Source of the DNA: Eutypa lata
Lineage: Eukaryota > Ascomycota > Sordariomycetes > Xylariales > Diatrypaceae
DNA length: 64,000 bases
Reading direction: 5' to 3'
Assembly (NCBI GenBank): GCA_022661535.1
Contig: JAKULF010000011.1
Coordinates: 2,108,001 to 2,172,000 of the forward strand
This document shows positions 1 to 11,200 of this stretch, piece after piece. Each line of letters starts with the position of its first letter. Position 1 is the stretch's first letter. The notes under the pieces were generated by a model. The model saw only the letters and a list, made by a program, of their open reading frames with translations. It was not told where the DNA came from and did no database searches. The position numbers and the translations under genes were made by a program.

Positions 1-1807
1 ACCTAGCCCCCCGCCCCGCAAGCGCACTAGCCCTAGCAAGCTTCGCATTCCTCGCCTGATCCCACTCTCTCCCCGTGGCCCCATCCCCGCCGCCGCGCCG
101 CGCCTTCTGCTCCTCCTTGAGGGTGCGCGCCTTCTCGCGGGGGTCGATCACGATCAGCTCGTCCTCGGCCTTCTTGCGGTACGTCAGGTCCTTGCCGAGC
201 TTATCGGCCGCGAAGCTGAGGCGGTGCGTGATCCAGTCTTCGTCCTCTTCATCTTCCGCTTTCTTCTTCTTCTGCTCGTCCGTGTCTTCTTCTGCCCATG
301 ACCGACAGCTCTGGCAGTTCGCGATGAAGTGCAGGTCGCAGAGCTCTGCTTCGTCGTCGTCTTCTGCTCCTCCGGCGGCGGCGGCGGCGGCGGTGGTGGT
401 TGTTGTAGGGGCTGCTTCGTCTGGCTGCTGATCTTGCTGCCGTGAGTTCTCCTCCCCCTCGTCTGCTTCTACTGGTGCTGCCCCTGACGTGTGTTTAGAA
501 GAAGAAGGGTTACTCCGTGACGGCGCTTTCGAAGCCGACTCAACCAGTTTAGAGCGGAATGCCTCGAACATCGAGAAGTCCGCGTTCGACATCGCGCCCT
601 CCCCATCGCGCCGCCGCTTGCGGCCCCGCGTCGAGTTCTCGGGTATGAGCTGCTCGAGCGCCGTTTTCTTGACTTCCTTGGCCGGCTGGCCCTCTTCGTA
701 GACCGTCCGCTTCATCGATGCCTTGAGCGCTGCTATCTCTTCGTTTGCGCGCTCTAGGGCGGACTTCTTCGGCCGCTCTGGTTCCGGTTCCGGTTCTGGT
801 GATGACTCTTCGTACATTGGGTTCGGAACCTCCCTTGACTGCTGTGGAGGATGACGAGGAGGCGGAGATGGGGGTCTTGTTGCTTCTGGTTTAGTTTTAG
901 ATACAGTCGGCTCATGCGCCGGAATCGACTTCTTGACTGCTTTGTCTTGCACCTTTTTAACACTGCTGCTCTTCGGAGGCTTCACCGTAGGTGCTGCTGC
1001 TGATGATTCTTCATCCTCCTCCACCATGACTATCCTCGTGTCAAACTTAGCCTTCTTAATCACCGGCGCATCGTCGTCGCCGCCGCCCTCCTCATCCCCA
1101 AAGCTCAGTAATTTCTTGCCACCAGCCTTTGGCTTCTTCTTCTTCTGGGGCTTGGAAGACACCACCTGCTGTTGGCTCCGCGCCGCCACCCTCTCCCTTT
1201 TCTTCATGTCCTCGAAGGGGTTGACCAGAACCTCAACCCCGGTGATCTTGATCGGGTACACAGGGCGTTCGCTCCCCTCAGCTACCTCGGCCTCCCCCAT
1301 GCGCGCCAGGTTGTAGATCGTATCGCCGACGACGCGGCCAAACATGGTATTCTTGCCGTCGAGCTCCGGCGCTTTGTCGAGCGTGAAGAAGAACTGACTC
1401 CCATTCGTGTCGGGCTTGCTCTCGTTCGCCATGCCCAGCAACCCCCTCCGGTTGAACTTCAGCCGGGAGTGTGCCTCGTCCTTGAAGTTGACGCCCATCG
1501 GACCGGCGTTCTTCCCGCGCCGCTGGTCCATCGGCCAGGGGTCGAGGTCGCCGCCGTACGCGCCGCCATCGTAGATCGACTCGCCGCCGTTGCCCGTGCC
1601 GGTCGGGTCGCCGCCCTGGAGGATGAAGCCGGGAACCAGCCGGTGGAAGATCGTGTCGTCGTAGTAGCCGTCGAGGCACAGCTGCAGGAAGTTCCGCGAG
1701 GCCAAGGGCGTCTGCTTCGCGAAGAGCTCGACCGAGAGGTCGCCGAGCGTCGTGTGCAGGATCAGGGAAGCTGTCGGTTGCGGCTCGAGGTTGTAGATCG
1801 AGGACAT
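1..1807 (-). CDS. CWC27: CWC27-like peptidyl-prolyl isomerase, spliceosome-associated cyclophilin (3' end outside window)
   Basis: One uninterrupted minus-strand frame runs from the ATG at 1807 to the left edge, about 602 codons without a stop, so the C-terminus is just outside. Residues 1-170 form a cyclophilin domain: it opens MSSIYNLEPQPTASLILHTT and contains FHRLVPGFILQGGDPTG and a GSQFFFTL stretch. After it come Lys/Glu/Ala-rich disordered segments (PKKKKKPKAGGKK type), then a conserved C-terminal region with a CDLHFIANCQSC motif and a basic tail. This order of cyclophilin followed by a long charged tail is that of CWC27, a component of activated spliceosomes in the nucleus. CWC27 cyclophilins generally have weak or no isomerase activity, which I infer here only from the family. 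The fungal protein is somewhat longer than the human one. There is no intron. The upstream ATG in another frame was not used because the cyclophilin homology starts at 1807. Confidence 0.93.
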   Translation of the reverse strand, partial: MSSIYNLEPQPTASLILHTTLGDLSVELFAKQTPLASRNFLQLCLDGYYDDTIFHRLVPGFILQGGDPTGTGNGGESIYDGGAYGGDLDPWPMDQRRGKNAGPMGVNFKDEAHSRLKFNRRGLLGMANESKPDTNGSQFFFTLDKAPELDGKNTMFGRVVGDTIYNLARMGEAEVAEGSERPVYPIKITGVEVLVNPFEDMKKRERVAARSQQQVVSSKPQKKKKPKAGGKKLLSFGDEEGGGDDDAPVIKKAKFDTRIVMVEEDEESSAAAPTVKPPKSSSVKKVQDKAVKKSIPAHEPTVSKTKPEATRPPSPPPRHPPQQSREVPNPMYEESSPEPEPEPERPKKSALERANEEIAALKASMKRTVYEEGQPAKEVKKTALEQLIPENSTRGRKRRRDGEGAMSNADFSMFEAFRSKLVESASKAPSRSNPSSSKHTSGAAPVEADEGEENSRQQDQQPDEAAPTTTTTAAAAAAGGAEDDDEAELCDLHFIANCQSCRSWAEEDTDEQKKKKAEDEEDEDWITHRLSFAADKLGKDLTYRKKAEDELIVIDPREKARTLKEEQKARRGGGDGATGREWDQARNAKLARASALAGRGAR

Positions 1808-2477
1808 TCTGTCTGTCTGTCGTCGGCGGCCGCGCCTTCACGCTTTCGGGCTCTCTAGTATACGAAATTCGATGGTGAGGTAGGCAGGTAGGCAGGATGT
1901 GAGTCGGAGATGGTGTATTGAAGTGAATTGCTTGTAGTTGGATGGTTGATGTTTCTTTCGTATGGATGTTAAGTAGCAAGGAAGCTATTGTAGCTTGCAC
2001 CCGGATGTCGATCAATTTCTTATCTTATCTCCATACTTGAGGTCCACAGCCAAGACAACTTAATTAAGTACATGTTCACGAAGATCAAGCAACGTCAAGT
2101 TTACACTGAAAAGAGGCAATACACGAAGGGAGGAAATAGAGGGTTTCTATTGGACTGCTTTGCTATTCGATCGACCATTTTTGCGATGTTTCCTTAAGAG
2201 TTCTAACTACCTAGCCCATAGAGTATGTGCCACTAACGTAACGAGATATGGTATAATTGAAACACCAAAGCACCCGAACCAACCCCTAACTGCGAAGTAT
2301 AAGCCGCATCATACAAACTGAGAAAAGGAATAACGCTTATAAGAAAGCTATGCTAATTGTATCTCGCCGCTCTGGGTGTCTTTCGAAGCTATTGGAAAGG
2401 AGGTATGCAGTTCTGTGATGCACGCAAGAAGGAAAACCACCCCCTAAGATTAGCTACATTCTTTCGCTTCGGTCTGT
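1808..2477. other. Intergenic: CWC27 promoter side and 3' side of the next gene
   Basis: No gene is visible on either strand. The right part is the 3' untranslated side of the next minus-strand gene and the left part the promoter and leader of CWC27. Confidence 0.6.
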
Positions 2478-4135
2478 TTAGTGAGGACTCCTCCTGGAAT
2501 TCCTACTAACACGATGGCCCTTATTATCAACGTGAGCATCCCATCCCTCCCCTAGGCTCGTAGAGAGCTCTTCTGTTAGTCGCCGTCTCTTGGCAGCCTG
2601 GCTCTCTTGTTTTTGGGTAGTCTGGTCTCCATCGGGAGGTGCAGTGGCACAAGATTCCTGGGTATGAGCCTGGGTATGAGCCTGGGTCTGAGTCTGAGTC
2701 TGGGTCTGAGTCTGGGTTTGGGTTTGGGTTTGGGGCTCATCCTCGTTGGGCCGCTTCTTTGGACGCTCGGTCGTATGTCGGGGACGCTCTCGATGCCCGT
2801 GGCGCTCGACTTCCGCGGTAGGTGCCTTGCGTGCTCCCTTGGTCTTAGATGTTCGCACCGGGGGAGGATCCGTGAATTTCTTAAATTCCGGCAAGCCCTC
2901 GTCTTTGTTCTTAACAAAACTGAACGGCTGGCTGCGCATCTGTCTGATGAATTCCTTGCCCTTCTCGAGTTCCTTCCACTTGCCGTTTCTCTCCATCTTC
3001 TTCTTCTCAAGATAGCGCATGGCAGCCAAAATATAGCGGTTGTGTTCCTCGACTGGTGCGTTCTCGTCCGGCGGCTTCTCGTATCCGATGGCTGTGCACA
3101 TCTCTTGCTCCTGCTGCTTGGAGCCTAAATTGCACTCGAACCGACTCTTCATCTTTGAGCGATTGGTGACTCGTGGGCTTTGGGTGTTAGGGTCGGCTGG
3201 GGTTGAGTATTGGACGCTTTCTTCTCCTGGTTTTATGAGCTCTTTCTGAAGCCGGACCCTATTCGAGCGGCGGAGAGGAGCTATAGGTGCCGAGGGATTT
3301 AAGACACACTCTTGCGCTTCTTGCTTGCCTTGTATTGCTTCTCCTTTGCTATCACCTGCTGATCCTGGTCGTAAGTCCCAATGGTGTTGAGCGAGTTGGC
3401 TTGCTTGGACTCCAGGCTGATATCCTTGGCCATGCGAATGTTCGAATCTAAGAGAAATATTAGCTTTCGAGGAGAGGCCTAGCTAGTATCTAGTTGTGCG
3501 AGTAATATGTACTAACACATGATGCAAACTGAATATTCTCTTAGATGTATCGAGGTAAAGGCTTACATTCTCTGACGTTGATTTGACTGCTCGGATAAAA
3601 ACTCTAGCCGTGAGTTCGTCGAATGTCCATTTACTGGGAATTGTAAAGACGGTTGCTGGTAGAAGGAGTTGTGACCGATACTGCCCGTGTGTTCAAAGCA
3701 GTGACCAACTGGGGACTTGGAGCTTGCTGGAATGGTGCTATGGCTGGAATGGCCTTCCTGGAAAGCACTTTCCTCACATCGTTTATTGTTTGCCCCTTCC
3801 TCGTTCCAACCATTACTCATCATGACCAGGATTTCCGCAGCTTCCATAACTTCAGGATCTACGTCCGCGTAAATGTCTTGTGATACATCGTCCATTGTAC
3901 GTGGAGCAAGGGGCGGATTAGAGTTGAGTAACGAGCTAGCCAGACCTTTTTGACTAGACTGTACTTGGTCGCGAAGATTATCAGATTGTGAGTGGGAGAG
4001 ATCTGGGCTGTGGAGGTCGGTGTGCGCTGATAGTGATGGTCCAGCATTATTTGTAGTTGCTTGTATTTGATAGCTTGTGGGAAGAAATGACTGATCTTCG
4101 GGGCTATCATCTCTGAGAAGTATTTTGATATCCAT
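2478..4135 (-). CDS. Hypothetical protein, two exons, low-complexity with Gln-Thr repeat
   Basis: Not recognised. My model is complement(join(2478..3447,3567..4135)), 512 aa. Exon 1 starts at a real ATG (MDIKILLRDDSPEDQSF) and ends at a GTAAGC donor. The 119-nt intron has a GCTAAT branch and a TTAG acceptor, and it joins in frame to a 970-nt open exon. The first exon has an acidic patch (DVDPEVMEAAEIL). The second has a charged helical segment near residues 320-370 (ILAAMRYLEKKKMERNGKW), a tract of about ten Gln-Thr dipeptides encoded by an imperfect hexamer repeat near 2665-2735, and an Arg-rich tail. Alternative: another frame after the intron gives a short basic ending that stops near 3300, and the 224-aa ORF starting at 3152 would then be a separate gene. 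I prefer one gene because the frame stays open for about 98 codons upstream of that ATG. Basic, disordered composition suggests a nuclear protein, but that is inference only. Confidence 0.55.
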
Positions 4136-4780
4136 ATTGTCTATCGATGTCTAGACGGATGCTGGCTAGTAAGTTATTGCTGAAGAAGCGAAGCAACTAG
4201 TGTGCGCGATTGCCTTTGTTGATCTATGCGACCGCTGCGAAATTTTGATGGAAAACTGCAAGTATGCGCATGCTCTAGCTAAATAGAGAGGTCCCTTTCG
4301 CTGCTTCTTGAAAAGCTTAGAATCTAGACAAGATTTTCGTGCGCCTTCAACGATCGAGTTAGCAGTAGAGATAAGAAGACGGTTGTGGTTGAATAAATGG
4401 TCGGTTCTGCCTTGTTAATCAAGTATTTGACGTTGTCGAAGAATTAGATTTATGTCCAAAAGCTGGGGAAGAGAGCAGGAGATGAAATTCAACTGAAGAA
4501 TAAAACAATAGTGCAAACCTTACGGGGTGAGGTCAGATGTTGCGAGGCATCAACTCAGACCTCGAGGCACTGAAGTTTGAGAGAGCCCAGCGTCTGAGCG
4601 CTGATAGAATGCTAGCGAACAAACAAACCTTTCTCAAGGATACTTACTTGGGCAATCTAGCAACGAGTTCTCTTCTTATTTATAAGTTGAACTTGGGATA
4701 ACGGCAAATGCAAGTATTTAGATGAGCTTAAAGGAAACCTTAATCGTTTGGAGGGAAAGTTTTGCCTCCAAATTTACTTT
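4136..4780. other. Intergenic between deoxyhypusine synthase and the hypothetical gene
   Basis: I see nothing coding here. It must hold the promoter of the minus-strand hypothetical gene and the 3' end of the deoxyhypusine synthase transcript. Confidence 0.6.
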
Positions 4781-5975
4781 TTATTGATCTTTAGCAAAAG
4801 TGCTAGCTACGATGAACGGGAAGCATGCGGACGCTTCGAGATAAACCTGCAGCAAGGTTAGATTAGTTATTCAGACATAAGAGCGACAAGTAGAGAAAAG
4901 GGAGAATGTGCAAACCTTCACATGATCTGCTCCTGCCTTAATCTTTCCCCAAGAGACTGCTTCGTCAGGTCGTGCTCCCGCATCACTGCCATCAAACTCC
5001 TGCGCCGTGTTGATATACACAGCCGACTCTGCGCCATTTCTCATCAAACAGGCATTTGCGATATGGTGCTTGATCACCCCGCCCCCCAAAATGATCATAC
5101 CAGCACGCCTTGCCCGGACCGCGATGGTGTTTATTTTACGGATGTCCTCGACAATATCGATTTTCAGTTGCTTCGGCGACGCCTTGAACGTGTGGAAGTA
5201 AAGCATGTCACCCAAGCTTCCATCTGTCAGTGCTGGGCAGAAAACTGGGATGTCATTCTTATATGCCCAGTAGTACACCGATTTCTCGTTGTTGATTTCT
5301 TTACCTAGTCGATGTATGACCTTAGAGGGCGTCCAGTTGATCTCGTTCTCTGTGCCCTTGCTTGCCTCCTGTTCTTCCAACATCTTGTCCAGTATCGGCA
5401 TCACCCAATCCTCGAAAGCGCAATAATTCGCATTGGGTACCATGAGGTTTCCTATGCGGTTGAGGCCTTTTGACCTGAGTTCTGCGCCAGGTGCACTGAA
5501 CGATGACATATAGGTGTCCCCAAGGCACTTGATGAAATCCTCCTCGATGCCCCCAGCTGTTGTGACAATGCACGACACGTGCTTATGCTCTACAAGGTAC
5601 CGGAAAATTCCTCGGAGCCCGGATGAGATCATATTGGACGTGTATCCAAGAAAGATGGTAGTCTTGTCACCCGTCTCGGGATCTTGCCATGACCGCTTTT
5701 ACTGCTGTCAGTTGTCGTACATGATGATCAAAAACCCTTCATTTGCTAACCATGTCATTGATGATTCGAACCGCCTCGCCTATGGAAGTGGCTTGGAATC
5801 CCATGCGACTCATGCGTTGGATCACATCGTCGACGGTAATCTGTTTCCCCTTAAATTCATTGAAGTCGATCTCCTCCACTTTCTGCGCCCCTTGCGGGAG
5901 TTCCACGGATGGAACTAAGACGGCATTTGTCGCCTCAGAGGGGGGCAAGTTGGAATTTGAATTGGAGCTCGTCAT
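4781..5975 (-). CDS. DYS1: Deoxyhypusine synthase
   Basis: Model complement(join(4781..4846,4916..5695,5751..5975)), 356 aa, the family's usual length. The enzyme is NAD-dependent and transfers the aminobutyl group of spermidine to one lysine of eIF5A, the first step of hypusine formation in the cytosol. Exon 1 carries the conserved [24 protein letters not shown] N-terminus. Exon 2 carries [37 protein letters not shown], and the active-site segment [11 protein letters not shown] with the lysine that forms the enzyme intermediate. Exon 3 encodes only the last 21 residues ([20 protein letters not shown]), which match the family C-terminus. The introns are 55 nt (phase 0, unusual AAAAG acceptor) and 69 nt (phase 0). 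All junctions are forced by family sequence, so the gene looks intact. Confidence 0.96.
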
Positions 5976-8277
5976 GATCCTAATTCCGTCCCAAAGTTAA
6001 ACGGGGCACGTTTGTATAGAATAGGATGAGCTGGTAAATTGTTAATATTTAGGAATGAAGTATGTAGCGCTGAAGAATTGTACAAAGAGTGGGTTGCTAT
6101 GCAAATAGGGAAGCTACTAGAAGATAGGAAATAACTTTAGAAGGCTTAACTACATTAAGAGACACAATAATGTACTGCAAATGAATTCGAATATAGTAGA
6201 ACTACATGTATAACTATGGATATCTAACTACATGTCACGATTTTACCATTAGGATAAATATATGACATCATATACTAGGCTTGTATCAAACTTAGAGATC
6301 AACACTTATTTTTTTGTCGTCTGATTCTTGATATGCTGTTTGTCGTATTGTACAGGAGGGGTATGCTTCGATAACTTCATGCGCCGATTTCAGTGGTTTG
6401 AAACTGACGCACCTCTAAAAAAATCCTTGCTCTTGCTGGGGGCCCGGGAGCTGATCTCGACAGCTCGAAACAAGCGTTACACGCCACCCTAACGCCAATA
6501 AGCGCCTTGCCGTGCGTGCCACGAAGACTACTGATACCCACTTGCATGTTTAGACAGCTTAAGCCTTAAGAGGAATAGCGTTGTCTCTACCAGATATCAG
6601 ATCTTCAATGTTTAATTGTAGATTACTTGAGATGCGCCCACACATAGCAGACATAGTCAATGTAGGCTTTATTGCAAGAATTGTAATAAACTGTACTTCT
6701 TTCAGCGATTTCACCAGGATTTAATGAGATGTTCAGAAAGAAGGGAAAAAACAGAAATGAATGAGGAAGTTTGCACAAGAGGCTCAGGCATACATCTGAG
6801 GTACAGAATTTTAGAAGCCGAATAGTTAGGTATGTACCTAGACATTCAAACTTAAAAAGATGGCACAGCATAATTCTAAGCTAAGCGTTACCTAGTAGTT
6901 ATTGACCCATAATAGTGTTCCTGCCTCTTCCATGGCCATGTCAGGCTGTCAGGGGTTGCTGGGCTTGTGACCAGCTCAATTTAACTACTTCAACTGTAGG
7001 TACTTATGCAATACATGTGCGCCCAATTTGAATTGGACAGTCAGTTGAGTGTTCAAGTTTGTTATTTTTCTTACTCACGCTCACAGCTTACTTTTGCAAA
7101 CTGCTTTTTCGGTGGGTTCGTAACCTGCAGTACAGGATATGTATTCGTTTAATACTTTGCTTCGGCCCCAAATTCTTCACTTGAAGCAACGATGCTCAAT
7201 CCGATTGTTGATTAGGTATATACTAAGTATTGTAGGTATCCACGTATGTAGTTTGCTTGCAAATCTACCTAAGTTATGTATGTATTTATTAGTCTCTACT
7301 AGGCAGCTAGGGCAGGCAATAGCCCGAGGTTACATACATAGCGGATGAGAGGATGAAATGCAGAAATGCAGCCTTTCATCTCCAATGGACGCAGGGTCCA
7401 TAGCTGAGTACATACAATACATCATGTGGGTGCATGGACATGTATGTAATGTATGTACAGTACCCATAGCACTAGTGGTGCCTGTACCGATGCTTGGCTT
7501 TCACTGTTCAGGCCTTGAATCCAAGTCGGGTTAAGCGCCGGCGAAACAACAGTTCGGGCTGTTTTCAAGACCTGCAATTTCAGCCTCTACACCTCCTACC
7601 ATCTTCACCTCCATCGCGTACATGGGAGGCCGACCTATTAACATAAAGCGAATCGGAGAGATTTATCAAATCATCATCGCGAACAATAGAGGTGTCGGTA
7701 ACGCTTTTTAGAGCTTAGCATACGATTCTTCGCTTGTTACGCTGAACCACCATTATTTTTTCTCTTCCTTCCTTTTTTTCCTTCCTTCGGTCTGGATTAC
7801 TTATCTGTATTAAAGTTGGATCCGGTTCACGATCCAAACAAGTCCGAGCACGAGCACGAGCAAGGGCCACGCTATCACAACTCAACCTTGAGAATCTCCC
7901 ATCGCCAAATATATTGTTTGATATACGCAAAGTGATGAATGAGCCTCATGAGAGTTTACGCAAATAAACTTGAATAAATAACTAACAGGCTGGATGTGCC
8001 TAATCTGCAATGTAAGCTCAAGGTTTTGTTTTCTCTAATTGTCCTATCACTCCATGATACGTCTGACCGTCGCGGTTCCTACGACTTTACCTGCGACATA
8101 GAACTGCAGCTGTGTACAACTCGATATCGATCCTTGTAGCCTTTGATATAACTCTGAAAGTCTGTTTGATCACCGGCTCAAATCTGGCAAGTGCCGTGGT
8201 CGATATCTTGAACCAGAGAACCTTCGCGAACGACTACTACTAGCGCTGTAATATACTCATAGAAAACTTTTATCTAG
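5976..8277. other. Intergenic between divergent deoxyhypusine synthase and SNT1-like genes
   Basis: About 2.3 kb, AT-rich, with only short unconvincing ORFs. It must contain the promoters of both divergent genes and, on the right, the undetermined 5' exon or exons of the SNT1-like gene. One possible first exon is a short ATG segment at 7994-8011 followed by a GTAAGC donor, but this is not secure. Confidence 0.5.
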
Positions 8278-8296
8278 GGCGTCCCGTTATACGCAG

Positions 8297-11200
8297 TCAC
8301 GATATGATGGTGACTCACGCCGTTCACGATCGCGGGACCGCTCCCCGGACCGGCGGTCACTCTATAGTGATGGGGGACCGCGGCGTTCCTCAGCCGAATC
8401 CCGATCAAATAACTCGGCAGCTTTTCAGTCAAACCGAGATGGGTTTCGCGACATACCCCGGGACATACCCCGAGACACTCCCAGGGGGCCGAAGGCCCTA
8501 CTTGACCCTCCTAGTGGACCTCGAGGCGGCTACTCAGGCGATTTTCGTGGTCGGGGACGTGGAAGAGGTAGAGGCTGGCGAGATGATAGTCGGGATCGCG
8601 GAAGAGACCGGGACATCGACTTCAGAGATAGGAGGGACCCGCCATATCGAGATGAACGCAGTCGAGAACGTGATCGTGGGGATTGGAGAGACCGAGATCG
8701 AGACAGCTTCAGAGGCCGTCGTCCGTCCCCTCGGGGTCGATCACCTATTGGACGGGATTTCCGAGATTCAAGAGATTTGAGAGACGCACCCTTAGGTGTC
8801 GATGCTGAACGTGCTCGCCGGGGCTCAAGAGACGGCCCGCTCTCCGCTGGATCATCCTCGTCTGACCCCCCCTTCGGGCCTTCGTCATATCGCGGCGGTT
8901 ATAGTGGCCGCGGCCGTGGTAGGGGTCGAGGAGACTGGGATAGGGGCCGTGGGCGCCCTTTCTATGACGACCGTGACAGGTACGGGCCTCCCCCTAGGGC
9001 TCGCTCTCAAGAGGGGCGATATCGGGATCGGGATGATCGTGACCGAGAACGTGATAACCGGTATTTCGATGGAGATGCCCGCCCGCGGGACCCAAGAGAT
9101 GATCGCGATGTTCGTGACCGCGAAAGTCGTCCCAAATCCGAGAGAACATCACATGAGCCCCCACAGATAAAGAAGGATGTCTCGCCACCCCCTGTGGCGC
9201 CTGCAGCGCCATCATTTGGATCTGTCCCTAATCGAGCTACGTCATCAATCGACATCGGTTCTGCGATAGGCAAAGCACCCCCTACGGGACCCAGAGCATT
9301 AAAAGAGGATCGGCCGGCTCCTCCTACTCCTTCCCCGATCATGGAGACGAGACTACCACCTACGGGACCGTCGAAACCGGCCTTCCCCGAAGGTAGCCCT
9401 CCCATCCCATCTGGTCCACGTGCCCAGCGTACGGGCCCGTCTAGTAAACAGTGGATCAATCCTGCTCTTAAGAATCGGGTGCCAGAATCCCCTAAACCCA
9501 ATAGGTCTCAAAGTCTCGCCCAGCCTCAGTCTACTGCTTTCCGAGCCGAGAGCGCTCAACCCGAGCGGCAGGTGGATATTGACAGAAGACCGCGTAGTAG
9601 CGACGCTAGGGCGGATCCGCAAACCCCTTCTATACATGGATTCCGTGAACGGCAACCTTCTGACTCCGGGCAGGAGTTCGCCAAAAATCGTAGACCTCGC
9701 TCTGCAGGGTCACCTTTCGAGAAGAAACAGAAATCAGATGTTATCCCAGATACTATTGGGGTTGAGAGTGCTACAGGGAATCCAATCCAAGGTGCTGTCG
9801 ATAGTCATGAGCAAGCTCAGGATGATCACATGGTAGATAAAGATGTCTCGATGATAGCTGACGAAGTAAAGGCCAAGATCCAATCTCACACGATTAATGT
9901 GCCTATCATTCGTGTCTCGCTACCTCGAAAGCAGCCTAAACAAACACTCATGGACCAGTCCTCCGAATCTGATGACGACGAAGAGTTTGGCGAGGAAATC
10001 GAGTCCGAAATGTGGGAGGCGGAGGCAAAACTCAAACAGTTTGATGGGATTAAACCGGCTGTGCCTATAGATGCTATCGCGAGGCATGCAAGAATTTCTC
10101 TAGATGCAGTCACAAGGATTCTCAACGAGCCGGAAGGGTTAGAAAATATGGTAGGCCCTGTCCCGGACGCCGCCGAGGCCTCCGAAGCACCGAAAGTAGC
10201 TACCGAATCGCAACCTGAGCAAACACCGAAGGATGGGAATGTCGTACATAAGAACGAAGAGGGAACAAGCGCATCTAACGCAGCCTTACCGACCATTTCA
10301 GAGCCGACGCCAGCGCCTTCAGCCGTTCCGACTGTCTTGCCAACCACGATTTTAGCTGATACTGATGCTGATGCGGATGCAGATGCGGATGCTGATGCAG
10401 ATGCTGATGCAGATGCTGATGCCGACGCTGATGCCGACGCTGATGCCGATGCCGACGAGGATGCCGACGCCGATGCTGACGAGCACATGGAAGAGATATC
10501 TACTATAGCGCCACCCATTGATGAGAAGCCAAAGGTTGCCGATGGAGACGTGGTGATGGAAGATGCTCCCGACACCAAGCAACGTGATTCTGCTGTTTTA
10601 GCCCCAACAGCACAGGCCAACGAAATAGCAACCTCGCAGAAACAATCTCCTTCTCCTGATAATGAACCACCGCTTTTGAAGCGGGCGAGTAGGGGCGGTT
10701 CCAGCCCACCATCGGGAGAAGATGATGATGAGACCGAGATTGAAGATGTTGTGGACCTTCCTGGCCTTGATATCGTCCGTACGCACAGGGCAACACCACC
10801 GATGGAGAGTCTACCTGATTTTGACGAAAAGCCGTGGTTCGAAGACGTCGATTTTGTTAAATCTTTGGACGTGCCTCGGTTGGATTTACACAATTTCATC
10901 ATAAAAAAACTGGAGAGCGAGGTACAGGTTTTATTGACGGAGCAGACGCAATCCAGAAAGATATATTCTGGTAATTATGAGGAATATCTACGATTCACAT
11001 TATCAGATGACCCGCTTGCTGTGAAAAGCCGGGAAAAGTTTTCATGTATGCCGAGTGTGGTAGAGTCGAGTTCGCAGAAACCTGGGTTTCATGTTGAGCC
11101 AAAGCCAGAATCGACTAGACGAAGTCGATATGCTTCAGAGCGCGATTTGGAGAGAATCCTCGAAGAATCCCGACGGGTCGAGGATGAAAAAAGAGAACGA

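Noticed and set aside
1278..2015. 245-codon minus-strand ORF over the start of CWC27
   Set aside because: Out of frame with the cyclophilin sequence and Arg/Pro-rich; a shadow frame of CWC27.
8304..8780. 158-codon plus-strand ORF just upstream of the SNT1-like frame
   Set aside because: The same DNA in the SNT1 frame gives the Arg/Asp/Gly-rich N-terminus typical of these proteins, and the ORF is another frame of that exon.
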